Shown piece after piece: positions 43,643 through 54,446 of a DNA stretch of 64,000 bases (its first letter is position 1; every line of letters starts with the position of its first letter). The notes below the pieces were generated by a model. That model was given only the letters and a program-made list of their open reading frames with translations, ran no database searches and was not told the DNA's origin. This DNA is from Actinobacillus arthritidis. Lineage in GTDB: Bacteria; Pseudomonadota; Gammaproteobacteria; Enterobacterales; Pasteurellaceae. The translations under genes were made by a program, and so were the position numbers. Where the stretch lies: positions 992,001 through 1,056,000 of the forward strand of contig NZ_CP103833.1 in NCBI RefSeq assembly GCF_029774155.1, written 5' to 3'.

Positions 43643-44437
43643 ATGCGATTAATCGATTCTACTGCAAAAATCAGCCCATTAGCAGTAATTGAAGAAGGGG
43701 CTCAAATTGGTGCTCATGTTGAAATTGGCCCGTTTAGCGTCATTGGTAAAGACGTAAAAATCGGTGCAAAAACCATTATTCATTCTCATGTAGTTATCAA
43801 TGGTCATACCGAAATTGGTGAACAAAATCAGATCTTCCAATTCGCTAGTATTGGTGAAATTAACCAAGATTTAAAATATCAAGGTGAACCGACTAAAGTC
43901 ATTATCGGCGATCGAAACCGAATCCGTGAAAGCGTTACCATTCATCGTGGTACGGTTCAAGGTGGTGGTATTACTCGTATCGGTAACGATAACCTATTTA
44001 TGATCAATACACATATTGCTCACGACTGTTCTATCGGCAATCGTTGTATTATTGCTAATAATGGTACGCTTGCCGGTCACGTAACGTTAGATGATTTCGT
44101 TATCGTAGGTGGTATGTCTGCTATTCACCAATTTGTTGTTGTCGGCTCACACGTTATGCTAGGCGGTGGCTCAATGGTTAGCCAAGATGTACCACCGTAC
44201 GTTATGGCTCAAGGTAATCATGCCCAACCGTTTGGTGTGAACCTTGAAGGCTTAAAACGCCGTGGTTTTGACAAACCGGCAATGCATGCCATTCGTAATG
44301 TGTATAAACTGATTTACCGTAGCGGTAAAACGATTGAAGAAGCGATTCCGGAAATCGAGCAATTTGCGACAAATGAACCAACCGTTCAATTATTCTTAGA
44401 TTTCTTTAAACGCTCAACTCGTGGCATTATTCGTTAA
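43643..44437 (+). CDS. lpxA: UDP-N-acetylglucosamine acyltransferase
   Basis: A 264-residue hexapeptide-repeat enzyme that starts lipid A synthesis. The catalytic His is in [13 protein letters not shown] and the C-terminal [28 protein letters not shown] is typical. Ribosome site AAGGAGA precedes ATG 43643. It is the last gene of the operon: lpxB, which follows lpxA in many relatives, is not here. Confidence 0.97.
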   Translation: MRLIDSTAKISPLAVIEEGAQIGAHVEIGPFSVIGKDVKIGAKTIIHSHVVINGHTEIGEQNQIFQFASIGEINQDLKYQGEPTKVIIGDRNRIRESVTIHRGTVQGGGITRIGNDNLFMINTHIAHDCSIGNRCIIANNGTLAGHVTLDDFVIVGGMSAIHQFVVVGSHVMLGGGSMVSQDVPPYVMAQGNHAQPFGVNLEGLKRRGFDKPAMHAIRNVYKLIYRSGKTIEEAIPEIEQFATNEPTVQLFLDFFKRSTRGIIR

Positions 44438-44452
44438 TTCGTTGCCATATAG

Positions 44453-44504
44453 ACAAGCGGTGTAATTTGCAAAATTTCTGACAAATTACACCGCTTGTTT
44501 TTTA
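44453..44504. terminator. Terminator made from an inverted uptake-signal pair after lpxA
   Basis: ACAAGCGGTGTAATTTG and CAAATTACACCGCTTGT are perfect 17-bp arms followed by TTTTTTA. It separates lpxA from the converging dxr gene. Confidence 0.88.
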
Positions 44505-45692
44505 TAAATTAATCACAGCTTGCCCCGCTAATTCTCTTGCCAATTTATCAATATGTAATACATCAGCAATTTCTTTGACTTGAATCGGTGCGATATTTTC
44601 TACTACCGTTCTATTCACATTCACAATATCAATAAAGCGAATACGTTCATTTAAGAAAGCCTCTACCGCCACTTCATTTGCCGCATTCATTGCAGTTGTG
44701 GCATATTGTCCCTCCGCAAACGCATCAATCGCTAATTTCAAATTCGGATAACGAGCAAAGTCCGGTTCAATAAAGGTTAACTCTTTCAATTTAAAGAAAT
44801 CTAACGGAGCTACGCCAGCATTAATCCGCTTCGGATACGCCATCGTATGCGCAATCGGCGTACACATATCCGGATTCCCCATTTGGGCAATAACTGATCC
44901 GTCAATATAACGCACCATTGAATGAATAATCGATTGCGGATGAATAATAATTTCCATTTCATCTGCTGAAGCATTAAATAGCCAACGGGCTTCAATATAT
45001 TCCAAACCTTTATTCATCATAGTAGCACTATCGACTGAGATTTTCTTACCCATCGACCAATTCGGATGTGCCACCGCTTGTGCCGGAGTAATACTTGCAA
45101 ACTCATCGAGTGGTTTTACACGGAACGGGCCACCAGAACCGGTTAAAATAATTTTACTCACGCCTAAATCAGCAAGCGGACAAAAACCGACTTTTTGTTG
45201 TGCTTCTGGTGGGAGAGATTGGAAAATCGCATTATGTTCGCTATCAACCGGTAATAATTTTGCACCGGATTTTCTTGCTTCATCAATAAAAATTTGTCCG
45301 CAAGTGACTAACGACTCTTTATTTGCTAATAAAACTTTTTTACCGGCTTTAACCGCTGAAAGCGTTGGTAACAAACCTGCCGCTCCAACAATCGCCGCCA
45401 TGACCATATCCACTTCTGGATTTGCACTTAGTTCACAAATTGCCTTTTGACCACTTAAGACTTCGGTTTTCACATTGTATTGTTTAAGCTGTTCCGCTAA
45501 TGCTTTTGCCGCATTCTCATCATCTAATGCAACAAATTTCGGTTGAAATGATAGACATTGAGCCAACATTAACTCAACATTTTTACCGCCAACTAAACCG
45601 AATACTTCATATTCTGTTTTATTCTGTTCTACCACAGACAATGTACTTTTACCGATTGAACCGGTTGAACCTAAAATCACTAATTTTTTCAT
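44502..45692 (-). CDS. dxr: 1-deoxy-D-xylulose 5-phosphate reductoisomerase
   Basis: About 396 residues, NADPH enzyme of the MEP isoprenoid pathway that feeds UppS. The N-terminus has [11 protein letters not shown], the metal-binding region [11 protein letters not shown], and GSGGPFR and [21 protein letters not shown] follow. AGGA directly abuts the ATG at 45698 but lies 6 bases from ATG 45692, so 45692 is preferred. In E. coli dxr sits just upstream of uppS in the same direction; here it is inverted at the far end of that operon. Confidence 0.96.
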   Translation of the reverse strand: MKKLVILGSTGSIGKSTLSVVEQNKTEYEVFGLVGGKNVELMLAQCLSFQPKFVALDDENAAKALAEQLKQYNVKTEVLSGQKAICELSANPEVDMVMAAIVGAAGLLPTLSAVKAGKKVLLANKESLVTCGQIFIDEARKSGAKLLPVDSEHNAIFQSLPPEAQQKVGFCPLADLGVSKIILTGSGGPFRVKPLDEFASITPAQAVAHPNWSMGKKISVDSATMMNKGLEYIEARWLFNASADEMEIIIHPQSIIHSMVRYIDGSVIAQMGNPDMCTPIAHTMAYPKRINAGVAPLDFFKLKELTFIEPDFARYPNLKLAIDAFAEGQYATTAMNAANEVAVEAFLNERIRFIDIVNVNRTVVENIAPIQVKEIADVLHIDKLARELAGQAVINL

Positions 45693-45715
45693 AGACATTC
45701 CTAATCATTAAAAAA

Positions 45716-45760
45716 ACAAGCGGTCTGTTTTGCAATTTTTTTGCAAATTTGACCGCTTGT
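45716..45760. terminator. Inverted uptake-signal pair between dxr and relA
   Basis: ACAAGCGGTC at 45716 and GACCGCTTGT at 45751 form a 10-bp inverted repeat. On the minus strand it follows relA, where it can end transcription. Confidence 0.6.
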
Positions 45761-45763
45761 CAC

Positions 45764-47974
45764 TTAATTTGATAAACGTTTCGCTTCAATCACATCTTCA
45801 AGTTGTGCAATACGTGCTAATAATTTACCCAGTATTTCAACATTGCTCAGTTCAATCCCCATATCCATAATGGCTAGACCCCGTTTTGCATCAATACGAC
45901 TTGAAACACTCAATACATTCACTTTTTCATTTGCCATTACTGCACTCACATCACGTAATAAACCGTTACGATCATTTGCGGTTACTCTGATCGCTAAACT
46001 GAAACCACTCGCATAATGCGTACCCCATTGAGCACCGACAACACGTTCTGGATTTGCACTACGTAACTCAAACAACTGTTCACAATCGGCACGATGAATT
46101 GAAATCCCTCGTCCTTGCGTGATATAGCCAACAATTTCATCGCCCGGAATCGGCTGACAACAACGAGCAATGGTGTGCATAAGATTACCAACACCATCAA
46201 TAATAATTGATCCGTTTTTACCTTTTTGTTGTGCGATATTATTGGCATTTTTATTGACTTGTTTAAGAACCGCTTCATCTTCTTGCTCTGCGGTCGGTTT
46301 AATCAACTTACTTTGTAAATAATGACTTAATTGATTTAAGCGAATATCTCCGCCACCAATGCCTGCATATAAATCATCCATTTGTTTCAGATTATAACGA
46401 GGCAAGGCATACTGCTCGATTTGCTTATAAGTAAAACCGAAACGAGCCATTTCCGCTTCTAAGGATTCTTTACCAATCGGAATATTTTTCTCACGATCCA
46501 GTTTTTTAAACCAAGCAATAATTTTGGCTCGTGCTTTAGATGTATTCACGAAGCCGGCATTCGGATTCAGCCAATCTCGACTTGGGTTCGGATTTTTCTG
46601 GGTAATAATTTCAACCTGATCCCCCATTTGCAACAAATAGGTGAATGGTACAATTCGACCGGCAACTTTAGCTCCGATACAACGATGTCCGACTTCGCTG
46701 TGAATTGCATAAGCAAAATCAAGTGGCGTTGCATTTTTAGGCAAATCGATCACTTCGCCTCGAGGCGTAAACACATAAACACGATCATCAAATACCTGTG
46801 AACGCATTTCCTCAGCCATAATCTCACCGGAATCGGCAATATCATTTTGCCACGCTAATAACTTACGTAACCAAACGATTTTCTCTTCATAACCGGAACG
46901 ACCTGCTGTTGCGCCTTCTTTATATTTCCAATGTGTTGCTACACCCAATTCGGCATCTTCGTGCATTTTTCGGGTTCGAATTTGCACTTCAATCGGTTTT
47001 TCACCTTGACCTAACACAACCGTATGAATCGATTGATAACCATTTGGTTTCGGATTAGCAATATAATCATCAAAGTGTTCAGGTAAATGTTTATATTGTG
47101 TATGGATAATCCCTAAAGCGGTATAACAATCTGCTAAATTAGGCACAATGACTCGCACCGCACGAATATCAAATAATTGTTCAAAACGCAGATTTTTTTT
47201 CTGCATTTTTTTCCAAATACTGTAAATATGTTTTGGTCGCCCATACACTTCCAAATCTTCGATTTGTTCACTTAGACAGGCGGTCAATTCTTGCACAAAA
47301 TTAACAATATAACTTTCACGTTCTAAACGGCGTTCGCCAAGTTGTAAAGCAATGACTCGGTAACATTGCGGATGTAAAGCACGGAAACAGTAATCTTCCA
47401 ACTCCCATTTAAGCTGACCGATACCTAAACGATTAGCTAACGGTGCGTAGATATGCGAACACTCTTTTGCCGCTAAAACCAAATCTTCTTCTGTATGACG
47501 ATGCTTTCCTCTCAAATAGACAATACGCTCCGCTAATTTAATTACAACACAGCGGAAATCATCCACCATCGCAAGTAACATACGGCGAATATTGTCAATT
47601 TGTAAATCAGAGGCACTATTCGCACTTAGCTGGCGAATATTGTCCATTTCAATCACGCCTTTCACGAGATTTTTAACTTGGTTACCGAATTTTTCTTTGA
47701 CCTGTGCAAGATCGATAATATGATTCTTTACGAGAGGAAACAGCAATGCGGCAAGTAGTGAATCGTCATCCATATTTAAACCATGTAAGATTTCGACCAT
47801 TTCGATACTGTCCCACATTAAGTGATAACTATCCGTATCTAATTTTTCTTGTGCATATTGCCAAGCGATTTGTAATTCATCAAAGGTTATCGGCGATATT
47901 TGTAAAGCGACACCCCAACTCGCTAACTCAAAAGTACCAAGGTTAAGCTCGTGTGAACGGCGAATTGCTACCAT
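45764..47974 (-). CDS. relA: GTP pyrophosphokinase (ppGpp synthetase I)
   Basis: A 736-residue ribosome-associated alarmone synthetase. The N-terminal pseudo-hydrolase lacks the HD pair (LLAALLFPLV), as in RelA. The synthetase domain has FDIRAVRVIV and FDDYIANPKPNGYQSIHTVV. A TGS domain (VYVFTPRGEVIDLPKNATPLDFAYAIHSEVGHRC), a CCQPIPGDEIVGY zinc-finger-like segment and a C-terminal ACT domain follow. In the RelA-specific EXDD motif the first residue is His (HFDD) rather than Glu. Ribosome site AGGAGG precedes ATG 47974. Confidence 0.96.
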   Translation of the reverse strand: MVAIRRSHELNLGTFELASWGVALQISPITFDELQIAWQYAQEKLDTDSYHLMWDSIEMVEILHGLNMDDDSLLAALLFPLVKNHIIDLAQVKEKFGNQVKNLVKGVIEMDNIRQLSANSASDLQIDNIRRMLLAMVDDFRCVVIKLAERIVYLRGKHRHTEEDLVLAAKECSHIYAPLANRLGIGQLKWELEDYCFRALHPQCYRVIALQLGERRLERESYIVNFVQELTACLSEQIEDLEVYGRPKHIYSIWKKMQKKNLRFEQLFDIRAVRVIVPNLADCYTALGIIHTQYKHLPEHFDDYIANPKPNGYQSIHTVVLGQGEKPIEVQIRTRKMHEDAELGVATHWKYKEGATAGRSGYEEKIVWLRKLLAWQNDIADSGEIMAEEMRSQVFDDRVYVFTPRGEVIDLPKNATPLDFAYAIHSEVGHRCIGAKVAGRIVPFTYLLQMGDQVEIITQKNPNPSRDWLNPNAGFVNTSKARAKIIAWFKKLDREKNIPIGKESLEAEMARFGFTYKQIEQYALPRYNLKQMDDLYAGIGGGDIRLNQLSHYLQSKLIKPTAEQEDEAVLKQVNKNANNIAQQKGKNGSIIIDGVGNLMHTIARCCQPIPGDEIVGYITQGRGISIHRADCEQLFELRSANPERVVGAQWGTHYASGFSLAIRVTANDRNGLLRDVSAVMANEKVNVLSVSSRIDAKRGLAIMDMGIELSNVEILGKLLARIAQLEDVIEAKRLSN

Positions 47975-48160
47975 AAATCCTCCTTTGCAAAATATCGCGA
48001 AAATTTAACCGCTTATCGGTTGAAAAGATGTGGCACATTATACTGCGATTTAAAAATTATTGTTAGTTATTGTCGCCTTCTTGCTATTTTTCTTTGCTAT
48101 GCGAAATAACAAAATCATATTTTTGCATGCTTTATATATAACTCTATTAAGGTAGTCTAA

Positions 48161-48189
48161 TTGTGATAAATCAAACCAATCTCTACAAT
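48161..48189 (+). promoter_or_regulatory. Predicted sigma-70 promoter for hemA
   Basis: TTGTGA, a 17-base spacer and TACAAT. The start would be near 48196, giving a hemA leader of about 75 bases that contains an intrinsic terminator. Confidence 0.5.
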
Positions 48190-48233
48190 TATTTGCACCG
48201 ATTTATATGATTCGCTAGAATAAAAAGATTGTG

Positions 48234-48257
48234 ACGGCTTTTGCCGTTTTTTATTTT
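48234..48257 (+). terminator. Intrinsic terminator in the hemA leader
   Basis: ACGGC and GCCGT form a stem with a TTTT loop, followed by TTTTTATTTT. It lies only 15 bases before the hemA ATG and after the likely promoter, so it would either attenuate hemA or end a short RNA from the relA-hemA spacer. The other 200 bases of that spacer are AT-rich without ORFs. Confidence 0.6.
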
Positions 48258-48272
48258 ATATGTGGGATATAG

Positions 48273-49587
48273 ATGACAATTTTAGCGCTTGGGATTAACC
48301 ATAAAACAGCCTCGGTAAATTTGCGTAGTAAAGTGGCATTTGATGATCAAAAACGCCAACTTGCTTTTGAGCAAATTCAACGCCGTTCGCTTGCTGAAAG
48401 TGTTGTGATTCTATCAACCTGTAATCGTACTGAATTATATTTCCATCACTCTGAAATTACCCCTCGAGAAGAACACGAAGACAATATCGTATGGCGTGAA
48501 AAATGTTTTGAATGGTTTGCAGAAATTCATCAACTTGAACACGATGAATTACGTGAATGTATTTATTTCAAACAAAATCTGGAAGCGGCACGTCATCTTA
48601 TGCGAGTGGCGTGTGGGTTGGACTCCCTTATCCTAGGTGAACCACAAATTTTGGGTCAAGTAAAACAAGCCTATCAATATAGCGAGAATTTTTACCAATC
48701 GCAGAACAGCCATATTTCTACTAAATTATCTCGTCTATTCCAACGTACATTTTCTACTGCAAAACGTGTTCGTTCCGAAACCGAAATCGGTTCAAGTGCG
48801 GTTTCAGTTGCTTACGCCGCTATGCGGCTTAGCTCGTCAGATTTTTGATAACTTTGGGAAATTACGTTTTTTATTGGTTGGTGCTGGCGAAACGATCGAA
48901 CTGGTTGCTCGCTACTTAATTCAACACGGTGCTAAAAATATTATGATTGCTAACCGCACCCCTCAACGAGCGGAAATGCTAGCTACACGCTTAAATACAC
49001 CAATGCAAATTCTATCATTGAGTGCGTTACAAATCGGCTTAAACCAAGCAGATATCGTTATCAGCTCTACCGGTAGCCCTGATATACTGATTAATAAAGA
49101 AATGGTAGAAATCGCCCAAAAACAACGCCAGTTTGATCCAATGCTTCTTATTGATATTGCCGTACCTCGAGATATTGATGAAAATGCCGGCGAATTAGAT
49201 GCTGTCTATTCTTATAGCGTGGATGATTTACAACATATTATTCAACGCAATCTTGCCCAACGCCAACAAGCGGCTGAACAAGCTGCTGAAATCGTAGAAC
49301 AGGAATGTAAAGCTTTCTTTGAATGGTTAAAACAACAGCAATCCAGCGATTTAATTAAACGCTATCGCCAAGATGCCGAACAAACTCGTCAAGAATTACT
49401 TAATAAAGCAATACAAGCGATGAGTTCCGGTCAAGATGCTGAAAAAGTCTTAAATGAATTAAGTTATAAACTGACTAACAGCTTATTACACGTACCAACC
49501 CAAGCCTTACAAGCAATGGCAAAAGGTGGCAACTCTAAAGGCTTACAATCTTTCTCTAAAGCCTTGAAATTAGAAGAAATGGAATAA
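48273..49587 (+). CDS. hemA: Glutamyl-tRNA reductase; one frameshift in this sequence
   Basis: About 437 residues, first step of C5 tetrapyrrole synthesis. The N-terminus [23 protein letters not shown] and the nucleophile motif LSTCNRTE (Cys about 50) are intact, as is [13 protein letters not shown]. The NADPH domain shows [14 protein letters not shown]. The frame breaks near 48822, in SVAYAA..LARQIF; removing one base gives the conserved [10 protein letters not shown]. The gene has a terminator in its leader, suggesting regulation at the RNA level. Confidence 0.94.
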
Positions 49588-49604
49588 CTCACAATATTAA
49601 TAAC

Positions 49605-49655
49605 CAAGCGGTCAATTTTTTGTAAACTTTTGCAGAAAATCGACCGCTTGTTTTC
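49605..49655. terminator. Inverted uptake-signal pair after hemA
   Basis: CAAGCGGTC and GACCGCTTG are inverted copies about 25 bases apart, followed by TTTTC. Confidence 0.65.
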
Positions 49656-49744
49656 GATCCTTTTTCCGTTCTCAATGCTTTTAGTATATAATATGACGAT
49701 TTTGCGACTCGCAAAGACAGAATTTTTAGAAGGACAGAATAAGA

Positions 49745-51262
49745 ATGACTCCAGTTGTTGCCCTTGTCGGCAGACCGAATGTGGGTAAATCCACTTTATT
49801 TAACCGCTTAACCCGCACACGTGATGCGCTGGTAGCGGACTTTCCGGGACTTACACGTGACCGTAAATATGGTCATGCAAATATCGCCGGTTATGATTTT
49901 ATCGTAATTGATACCGGTGGTATTGACGGTACGGAAGAAGGTGTTGAAGAAAAAATGGCGGAACAATCGCTACTGGCGATTGAAGAAGCCGATGTTGTGC
50001 TTTTCTTAGTCGATGCGCGTGCCGGTTTAGTACCTGCGGATATTGGTATCGCTCAATATCTTCGCCAACGTGAAAAAACGACCGTGGTGGTAGCAAACAA
50101 AACCGATGGTATTGATGCGGATTCACATTGTGCGGAATTTTATCAATTAGGCTTAGGTGAAGTTGAACAGATCGCGGCACAAGGTCGTGGCGTAACACAA
50201 CTTATCGAGCAAGTATTAGCCCCGTTAGGCGAGCAATTAAATGCGAATCAAGCGGTCGAAAATGATGAAGATTCTGCAAACGAAGAAGCGGACGAATGGG
50301 ATACCGACTTTGACTTCGATAATGAAGATGATACCGCATTACTTGACGAAGCACTTGAAGAAGAAAGCGAAGAATCGATTGAAGATAAAAACATCAAGAT
50401 TGCGATTGTCGGTCGTCCGAATGTGGGTAAATCAACGTTAACCAACCGTATTCTCGGTGAAGATCGTGTAGTGGTTTACGATATGCCGGGTACGACACGT
50501 GATTCTATCTATATTCCGATGGAGCGTGACGGTCAGCAATATACGATTATTGATACCGCCGGTGTACGTAAACGTGGTAAGGTCAATTTAGCGGTGGAAA
50601 AATTCTCCGTAATTAAAACCCTACAAGCGATTCAAGATGCGAACGTGGTATTACTTACCATTGATGCACGTGAAGGGATTTCTGATCAAGATTTATCACT
50701 ACTCGGCTTTATTCTAAATGCCGGCCGTTCACTTGTAATCGTCGTGAATAAATGGGACGGTTTATCACAAGATATTAAAGATCAAGTGAAATCCGAATTA
50801 GACCGCCGTTTAGACTTTATTGATTTCGCACGTGTGCATTTTATTTCTGCATTACACGGCTCAGGCGTAGGTAACTTATTTGATTCCGTGAAAGAAGCCT
50901 ATACGTGTGCGACACAGAAAACTTCAACTTCGATGCTGACACGTATTTTACGTATGGCGGCGGATGAACATCAGCCACCGCTAGTAAATGGTCGCCGTGT
51001 TAAATTAAAATATGCTCACCCGGGTGGCTACAACCCACCGATTATCGTCATTCACGGTAACCAAGTCGAAAAGTTAGCGGATTCTTACAAACGTTATTTA
51101 AGTAATTACTTCCGTAAGAGCTTGAAAATTATCGGTTCACCGATCCGTATTCAGTTCCAAGAAGGGAATAACCCGTTTGCCGGTAAGAAAAATAAACTCA
51201 CACCAAACCAATTACGTAAACGTAAACGCTTGATGAAGTTTATTAAGAAAAGTAAGAAATAA
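49745..51262 (+). CDS. der: GTPase Der (EngA)
   Basis: A 505-residue tandem GTPase required for 50S assembly. G1 motif GRPNVGKST occurs twice (about residues 8-16 and 222-230), each with DTGG/DTAG (G3) and NKTD/NKWD (G4). The two domains are joined by an acidic linker of about 50 residues ([18 protein letters not shown]...). A KH-like C-terminal domain ends with a basic tail. Ribosome site AAGGAC precedes ATG 49745. Confidence 0.97.
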   Translation: MTPVVALVGRPNVGKSTLFNRLTRTRDALVADFPGLTRDRKYGHANIAGYDFIVIDTGGIDGTEEGVEEKMAEQSLLAIEEADVVLFLVDARAGLVPADIGIAQYLRQREKTTVVVANKTDGIDADSHCAEFYQLGLGEVEQIAAQGRGVTQLIEQVLAPLGEQLNANQAVENDEDSANEEADEWDTDFDFDNEDDTALLDEALEEESEESIEDKNIKIAIVGRPNVGKSTLTNRILGEDRVVVYDMPGTTRDSIYIPMERDGQQYTIIDTAGVRKRGKVNLAVEKFSVIKTLQAIQDANVVLLTIDAREGISDQDLSLLGFILNAGRSLVIVVNKWDGLSQDIKDQVKSELDRRLDFIDFARVHFISALHGSGVGNLFDSVKEAYTCATQKTSTSMLTRILRMAADEHQPPLVNGRRVKLKYAHPGGYNPPIIVIHGNQVEKLADSYKRYLSNYFRKSLKIIGSPIRIQFQEGNNPFAGKKNKLTPNQLRKRKRLMKFIKKSKK

Positions 51263-51371
51263 TTAGACAACTCTCTCTTAATTAGTACCCGTCTTTGACA
51301 GGTATTATGACTGAACAAGGTTTAAGGCATTCGTCACAGATGAGTGCCGTCATTTAATAGAGAAATTAACT

Positions 51372-52799
51372 ATGATGATGCAATACTCTCCGAAATTTAA
51401 TAACGCTAAAGTGCTTGTACTTGGCGATGTAATGTTAGACCGTTATTGGTTTGGTGCAACAAACCGTATTTCTCCGGAAGCACCGGTGCCGGTGGTAAAA
51501 GTACAGGATATTGAAGAACGTGCCGGTGGTGCGGCGAACGTGGCAATGAACATTGCCAGCCTTGGCGTACCGGTTGCTCTTCACGGTTTAATCGGGCAAG
51601 ATGATGCTGGCCGTGCTTTAGACAAATTACTCAATTCACATAATATCCAAAATCACTGTGTTGCATTGGATTCACACCCGACTATCACCAAATTGCGTAT
51701 CCTTTCACGTCATCAACAGCTTTTACGTTTAGATTTCGAAGAAGGCTTTCACCATGTTGCAAGCGATTCTCTACTTGCAAAACTTGAGCAAGAAATTACC
51801 GCTTATGGAGCATTAATCTTATCGGATTACGGCAAAGGTACGCTTGAATCGGTACAGCAAATGATTCAAGTGGCACGCAAAGCCGGCGTACCGACACTGA
51901 TTGACCCGAAAGGTACCGATTTTGAACGTTATCGTGGTGCAACGCTCTTAACGCCGAATATGTCTGAATTTGAAGCGGTAGTCGGTCACTGCAAAGATGA
52001 CGCTGAAATTGTAGAAAAAGGCTTAAAACTGATTGCTGATTTCGAATTAACCGCATTATTAGTGACGCGTTCGGAAAAAGGGATGACGTTATTACGCCCG
52101 AATCAAGCGCCGTTCCACTTACCGACCCAAGCAAAAGAAGTTTATGATGTGACCGGTGCCGGCGATACAGTAATTAGTGTGCTTGCTACTGCGATTGCTG
52201 ATGGTCGCCCTTACGAAGAAGCCTGTTATTTAGCCAATGCGGCTGGTGTGGTTGTAGGCAAATTAGGGACTTCAACCGTGACACCGACTGAATTGGAAAA
52301 TGCGATTCATCACCGTGAAGAAACCGGTTTCGGCATTTTAGCGGAAGATGAATTAAAACGTGCGGTAGAACAGGCAAAACAACGAGGTGAGAAAATTGTG
52401 ATGACCAACGGTTGTTTTGACATTCTGCACCCGGGACACGTTTCTTATTTAGAAAATGCACGTAAATTAGGCGATCGTTTAATTGTGGCGGTAAATACCG
52501 ATGAGTCGGTCAAACGCTTAAAAGGTGAATCTCGCCCGATTAACGATTTAAGCGATCGTATGGCGGTACTTGCCGGTTTAGCTTCTGTTGATTGGGTCGT
52601 ACCTTTTGCGGAAGATACACCTCAGCGTCTGATTGGTGAAATCTTACCTGACTTATTAGTTAAAGGTGGCGATTATAAGCCTGAAGAGATTGCCGGTAGC
52701 CAAGAAGTTTGGGCAAATGGTGGTGAGGTTAAAGTGCTAAACTTTGAAAATGGTTGTTCAACTACAAACGTTATTAAGAAAATTCAGGCAACAAAATAG
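51372..52799 (+). CDS. hldE: Bifunctional D-glycero-beta-D-manno-heptose kinase/adenylyltransferase
   Basis: A 475-residue enzyme for ADP-heptose used in LPS inner core. Residues 1-320 form a ribokinase-type kinase ([34 protein letters not shown]). Residues from about 340 form a cytidylyltransferase-like domain with [19 protein letters not shown] (HxGH) and INDLSDRM. First-ATG choice at 51372 (MMMQYSPKF) is uncertain by one or two Met codons. pyrR starts 15 bases on. Confidence 0.97.
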   Translation: MMMQYSPKFNNAKVLVLGDVMLDRYWFGATNRISPEAPVPVVKVQDIEERAGGAANVAMNIASLGVPVALHGLIGQDDAGRALDKLLNSHNIQNHCVALDSHPTITKLRILSRHQQLLRLDFEEGFHHVASDSLLAKLEQEITAYGALILSDYGKGTLESVQQMIQVARKAGVPTLIDPKGTDFERYRGATLLTPNMSEFEAVVGHCKDDAEIVEKGLKLIADFELTALLVTRSEKGMTLLRPNQAPFHLPTQAKEVYDVTGAGDTVISVLATAIADGRPYEEACYLANAAGVVVGKLGTSTVTPTELENAIHHREETGFGILAEDELKRAVEQAKQRGEKIVMTNGCFDILHPGHVSYLENARKLGDRLIVAVNTDESVKRLKGESRPINDLSDRMAVLAGLASVDWVVPFAEDTPQRLIGEILPDLLVKGGDYKPEEIAGSQEVWANGGEVKVLNFENGCSTTNVIKKIQATK

Positions 52800-52814
52800 G
52801 TTCTTTATCCTATA

Positions 52815-53354
52815 ATGGAAAAAATTATTATTGACTCTGAACAATTTCAACGCACAATCTCTCGTATCTCACACCAAATTATAGAGAAGCATTCTTCGTT
52901 TGATAATTTGGTGTTAGTCGGAATAAAACGCCGAGGTGCTGAAATTGCGAAAATGTTACAAAAAAGGATTGATGAGTTAGTTCAAATACAACTACCATTG
53001 ATGGCTTTAGACATTACTTTTTACCGAGATGACCTCAATGTGATTCATCAGGATCCAATCTATTCCGGTGCTGAAGATCAGATTGATATTACCGGAAAAA
53101 ATGTTATCCTGATTGACGATGTATTATTTACTGGTCGAACTATTCGGGCGACACTTGATGCACTACTTGATTTTGGACGAGCAACTCGTATAGAGCTTGT
53201 GATTTTAGTCGATAGAGGTCATAGAGAGCTTCCGATTCGAGCTGACTACGTCGGAAAAAATATTCCTACTTCAAAAAATGAAAAGATTCAAGTTCGGACA
53301 CAATGCTATGATAATGTAAATCAGGTGGCACTAATACGTGCCAATCATGAATAA
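52815..53354 (+). CDS. pyrR: PyrR-type uracil phosphoribosyltransferase/regulator
   Basis: A 179-residue type I phosphoribosyltransferase. The PRPP loop is VILIDDVLFTGRTIRAT and the family features VGIKRRGAEIA and VDRGHRELPIRADYVGKNIPTS are present. In Gram-positives PyrR binds pyr mRNA; in Pasteurellaceae either RNA control or UPRT activity is possible. No pyr genes are adjacent. It forms a unit with hldE, ending at a terminator whose stem overlaps a sigma-E-like promoter. Confidence 0.9.
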   Translation: MEKIIIDSEQFQRTISRISHQIIEKHSSFDNLVLVGIKRRGAEIAKMLQKRIDELVQIQLPLMALDITFYRDDLNVIHQDPIYSGAEDQIDITGKNVILIDDVLFTGRTIRATLDALLDFGRATRIELVILVDRGHRELPIRADYVGKNIPTSKNEKIQVRTQCYDNVNQVALIRANHE

Positions 53355-53359
53355 GTGTC

Positions 53360-53387
53360 GGAACCTTTTTAAGAAATTTAGCTCTAA
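53360..53387 (+). promoter_or_regulatory. Predicted sigma-E promoter for surA
   Basis: GAACCT (53361-53366; one mismatch to GAACTT), a 16-base spacer and TCTAA (53383-53387). The preceding G also matches the GGAAC form. surA is an established sigma-E regulon member in enteric bacteria. Confidence 0.6.
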
Positions 53388-53410
53388 GTGTTTTTAGAGC
53401 TTATCTTTAA
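53381..53410 (+). terminator. Terminator after pyrR overlapping the surA promoter
   Basis: GCTCTAA and TTAGAGC form a 7-bp stem with loop GTGTTT, followed by TTATCTTT. Its left arm contains the TCTAA of the sigma-E promoter. Confidence 0.6.
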
Positions 53411-53430
53411 CCTTTAATAGGAAATAATAA

Positions 53431-54381
53431 ATGAAATTAATCTCGGCAAAATCTTTATTAATTGCATTAGTTACCGCTATCGGTATTTCACAAAGTGCTA
53501 TCGCAGTTGAAGAGCGTGTTGTCGCACTCGTTGACGGTGCACCAATAATGGAAAGTCAAGTACAACGCACATTAGGGAAAAAAGCTAACTCGGAAGCAAA
53601 TCATAAAGCGACTGTAGAACAAATCATTGACGATATATTAGTTCAAAAAGCGGTAAAAGAAGCCGGTGTTAAAGTGAATTATGCTAAAGTCGATCAAGTA
53701 ATTGAAGATATCGCGGTCCGTAACGGTATTACTTACGGTCAATTGCTAGATGCGTTAGATTATCAAGGGATTACTTTAGAGCAATACCGCCATCAAATTG
53801 CACAACAAATGGCGATGGAGCAAGTGCGTAATATCAGTATCGGCAAATCTATCCAAGTAGATCCCCAAGCGGTACAAGCACAAGCTAAGGAGATGCTTGC
53901 AAAAGACAAAGCTAATGGAAAATTGAAAACGGTTACAGCTACTCAACATAGAGTAAGCCATATTTTAATTAAGACATCACCAGTGTTAAATGACGCTCAA
54001 GCAAAAGCGACCTTAAACAAAATTATTGCAGATATTAAATCTGGTAAAACGACTTTTGAAGAAGGCGCAAAATTAAACTCTGTCGATTATCTTTCAGCGG
54101 CGGACGGTGGTGATTTAGGTTATAATTTCTTAGATATTTATGATCCCGCGTTTGCAAAAGCGACTAAAACGGCTAAACAAAATCAAATTACTGCTCCGTT
54201 TAAATCACAATTTGGTTGGCATATTCTTAAAGTTACTGGAACTCAACAAGGAGACCGTACTGAAGATGCTTATCATCAACGTGCTTATGAACAGTTAGTT
54301 GATAAACAAGCTCAAGAAGCGGCAAAAGATTGGGTAAAAGCGTTAAGAAAAACGGCTGATATTCAATACGTTGGTAAATAA
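53431..54381 (+). CDS. surA: Peptidyl-prolyl isomerase/chaperone SurA, single-parvulin form
   Basis: A 316-residue periplasmic chaperone. A signal peptide ([25 protein letters not shown]) is followed by a SurA N-terminal domain ([21 protein letters not shown]) and one parvulin domain ([15 protein letters not shown]...GGDLGYNF...[12 protein letters not shown]). E. coli SurA has 428 residues and two parvulin domains. The gene neighbours rsmA, as in enteric bacteria, but the pdxA gene usually between them is absent. Confidence 0.92.
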   Translation: MKLISAKSLLIALVTAIGISQSAIAVEERVVALVDGAPIMESQVQRTLGKKANSEANHKATVEQIIDDILVQKAVKEAGVKVNYAKVDQVIEDIAVRNGITYGQLLDALDYQGITLEQYRHQIAQQMAMEQVRNISIGKSIQVDPQAVQAQAKEMLAKDKANGKLKTVTATQHRVSHILIKTSPVLNDAQAKATLNKIIADIKSGKTTFEEGAKLNSVDYLSAADGGDLGYNFLDIYDPAFAKATKTAKQNQITAPFKSQFGWHILKVTGTQQGDRTEDAYHQRAYEQLVDKQAQEAAKDWVKALRKTADIQYVGK

Positions 54382-54398
54382 AAATAACTGATTTCTTA

Positions 54399-54432
54399 AG
54401 AACCTCGCTCCTTGCGGGGTTCTTTGCTTATT
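54399..54432 (+). terminator. Intrinsic terminator between surA and rsmA
   Basis: AGAACCTCGC and GCGGGGTTCT pair (one G-T wobble) around TCCTT, followed by TTGCTTATTT. Confidence 0.75.
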
Positions 54433-54446
54433 TGAAAAGGATAAAA

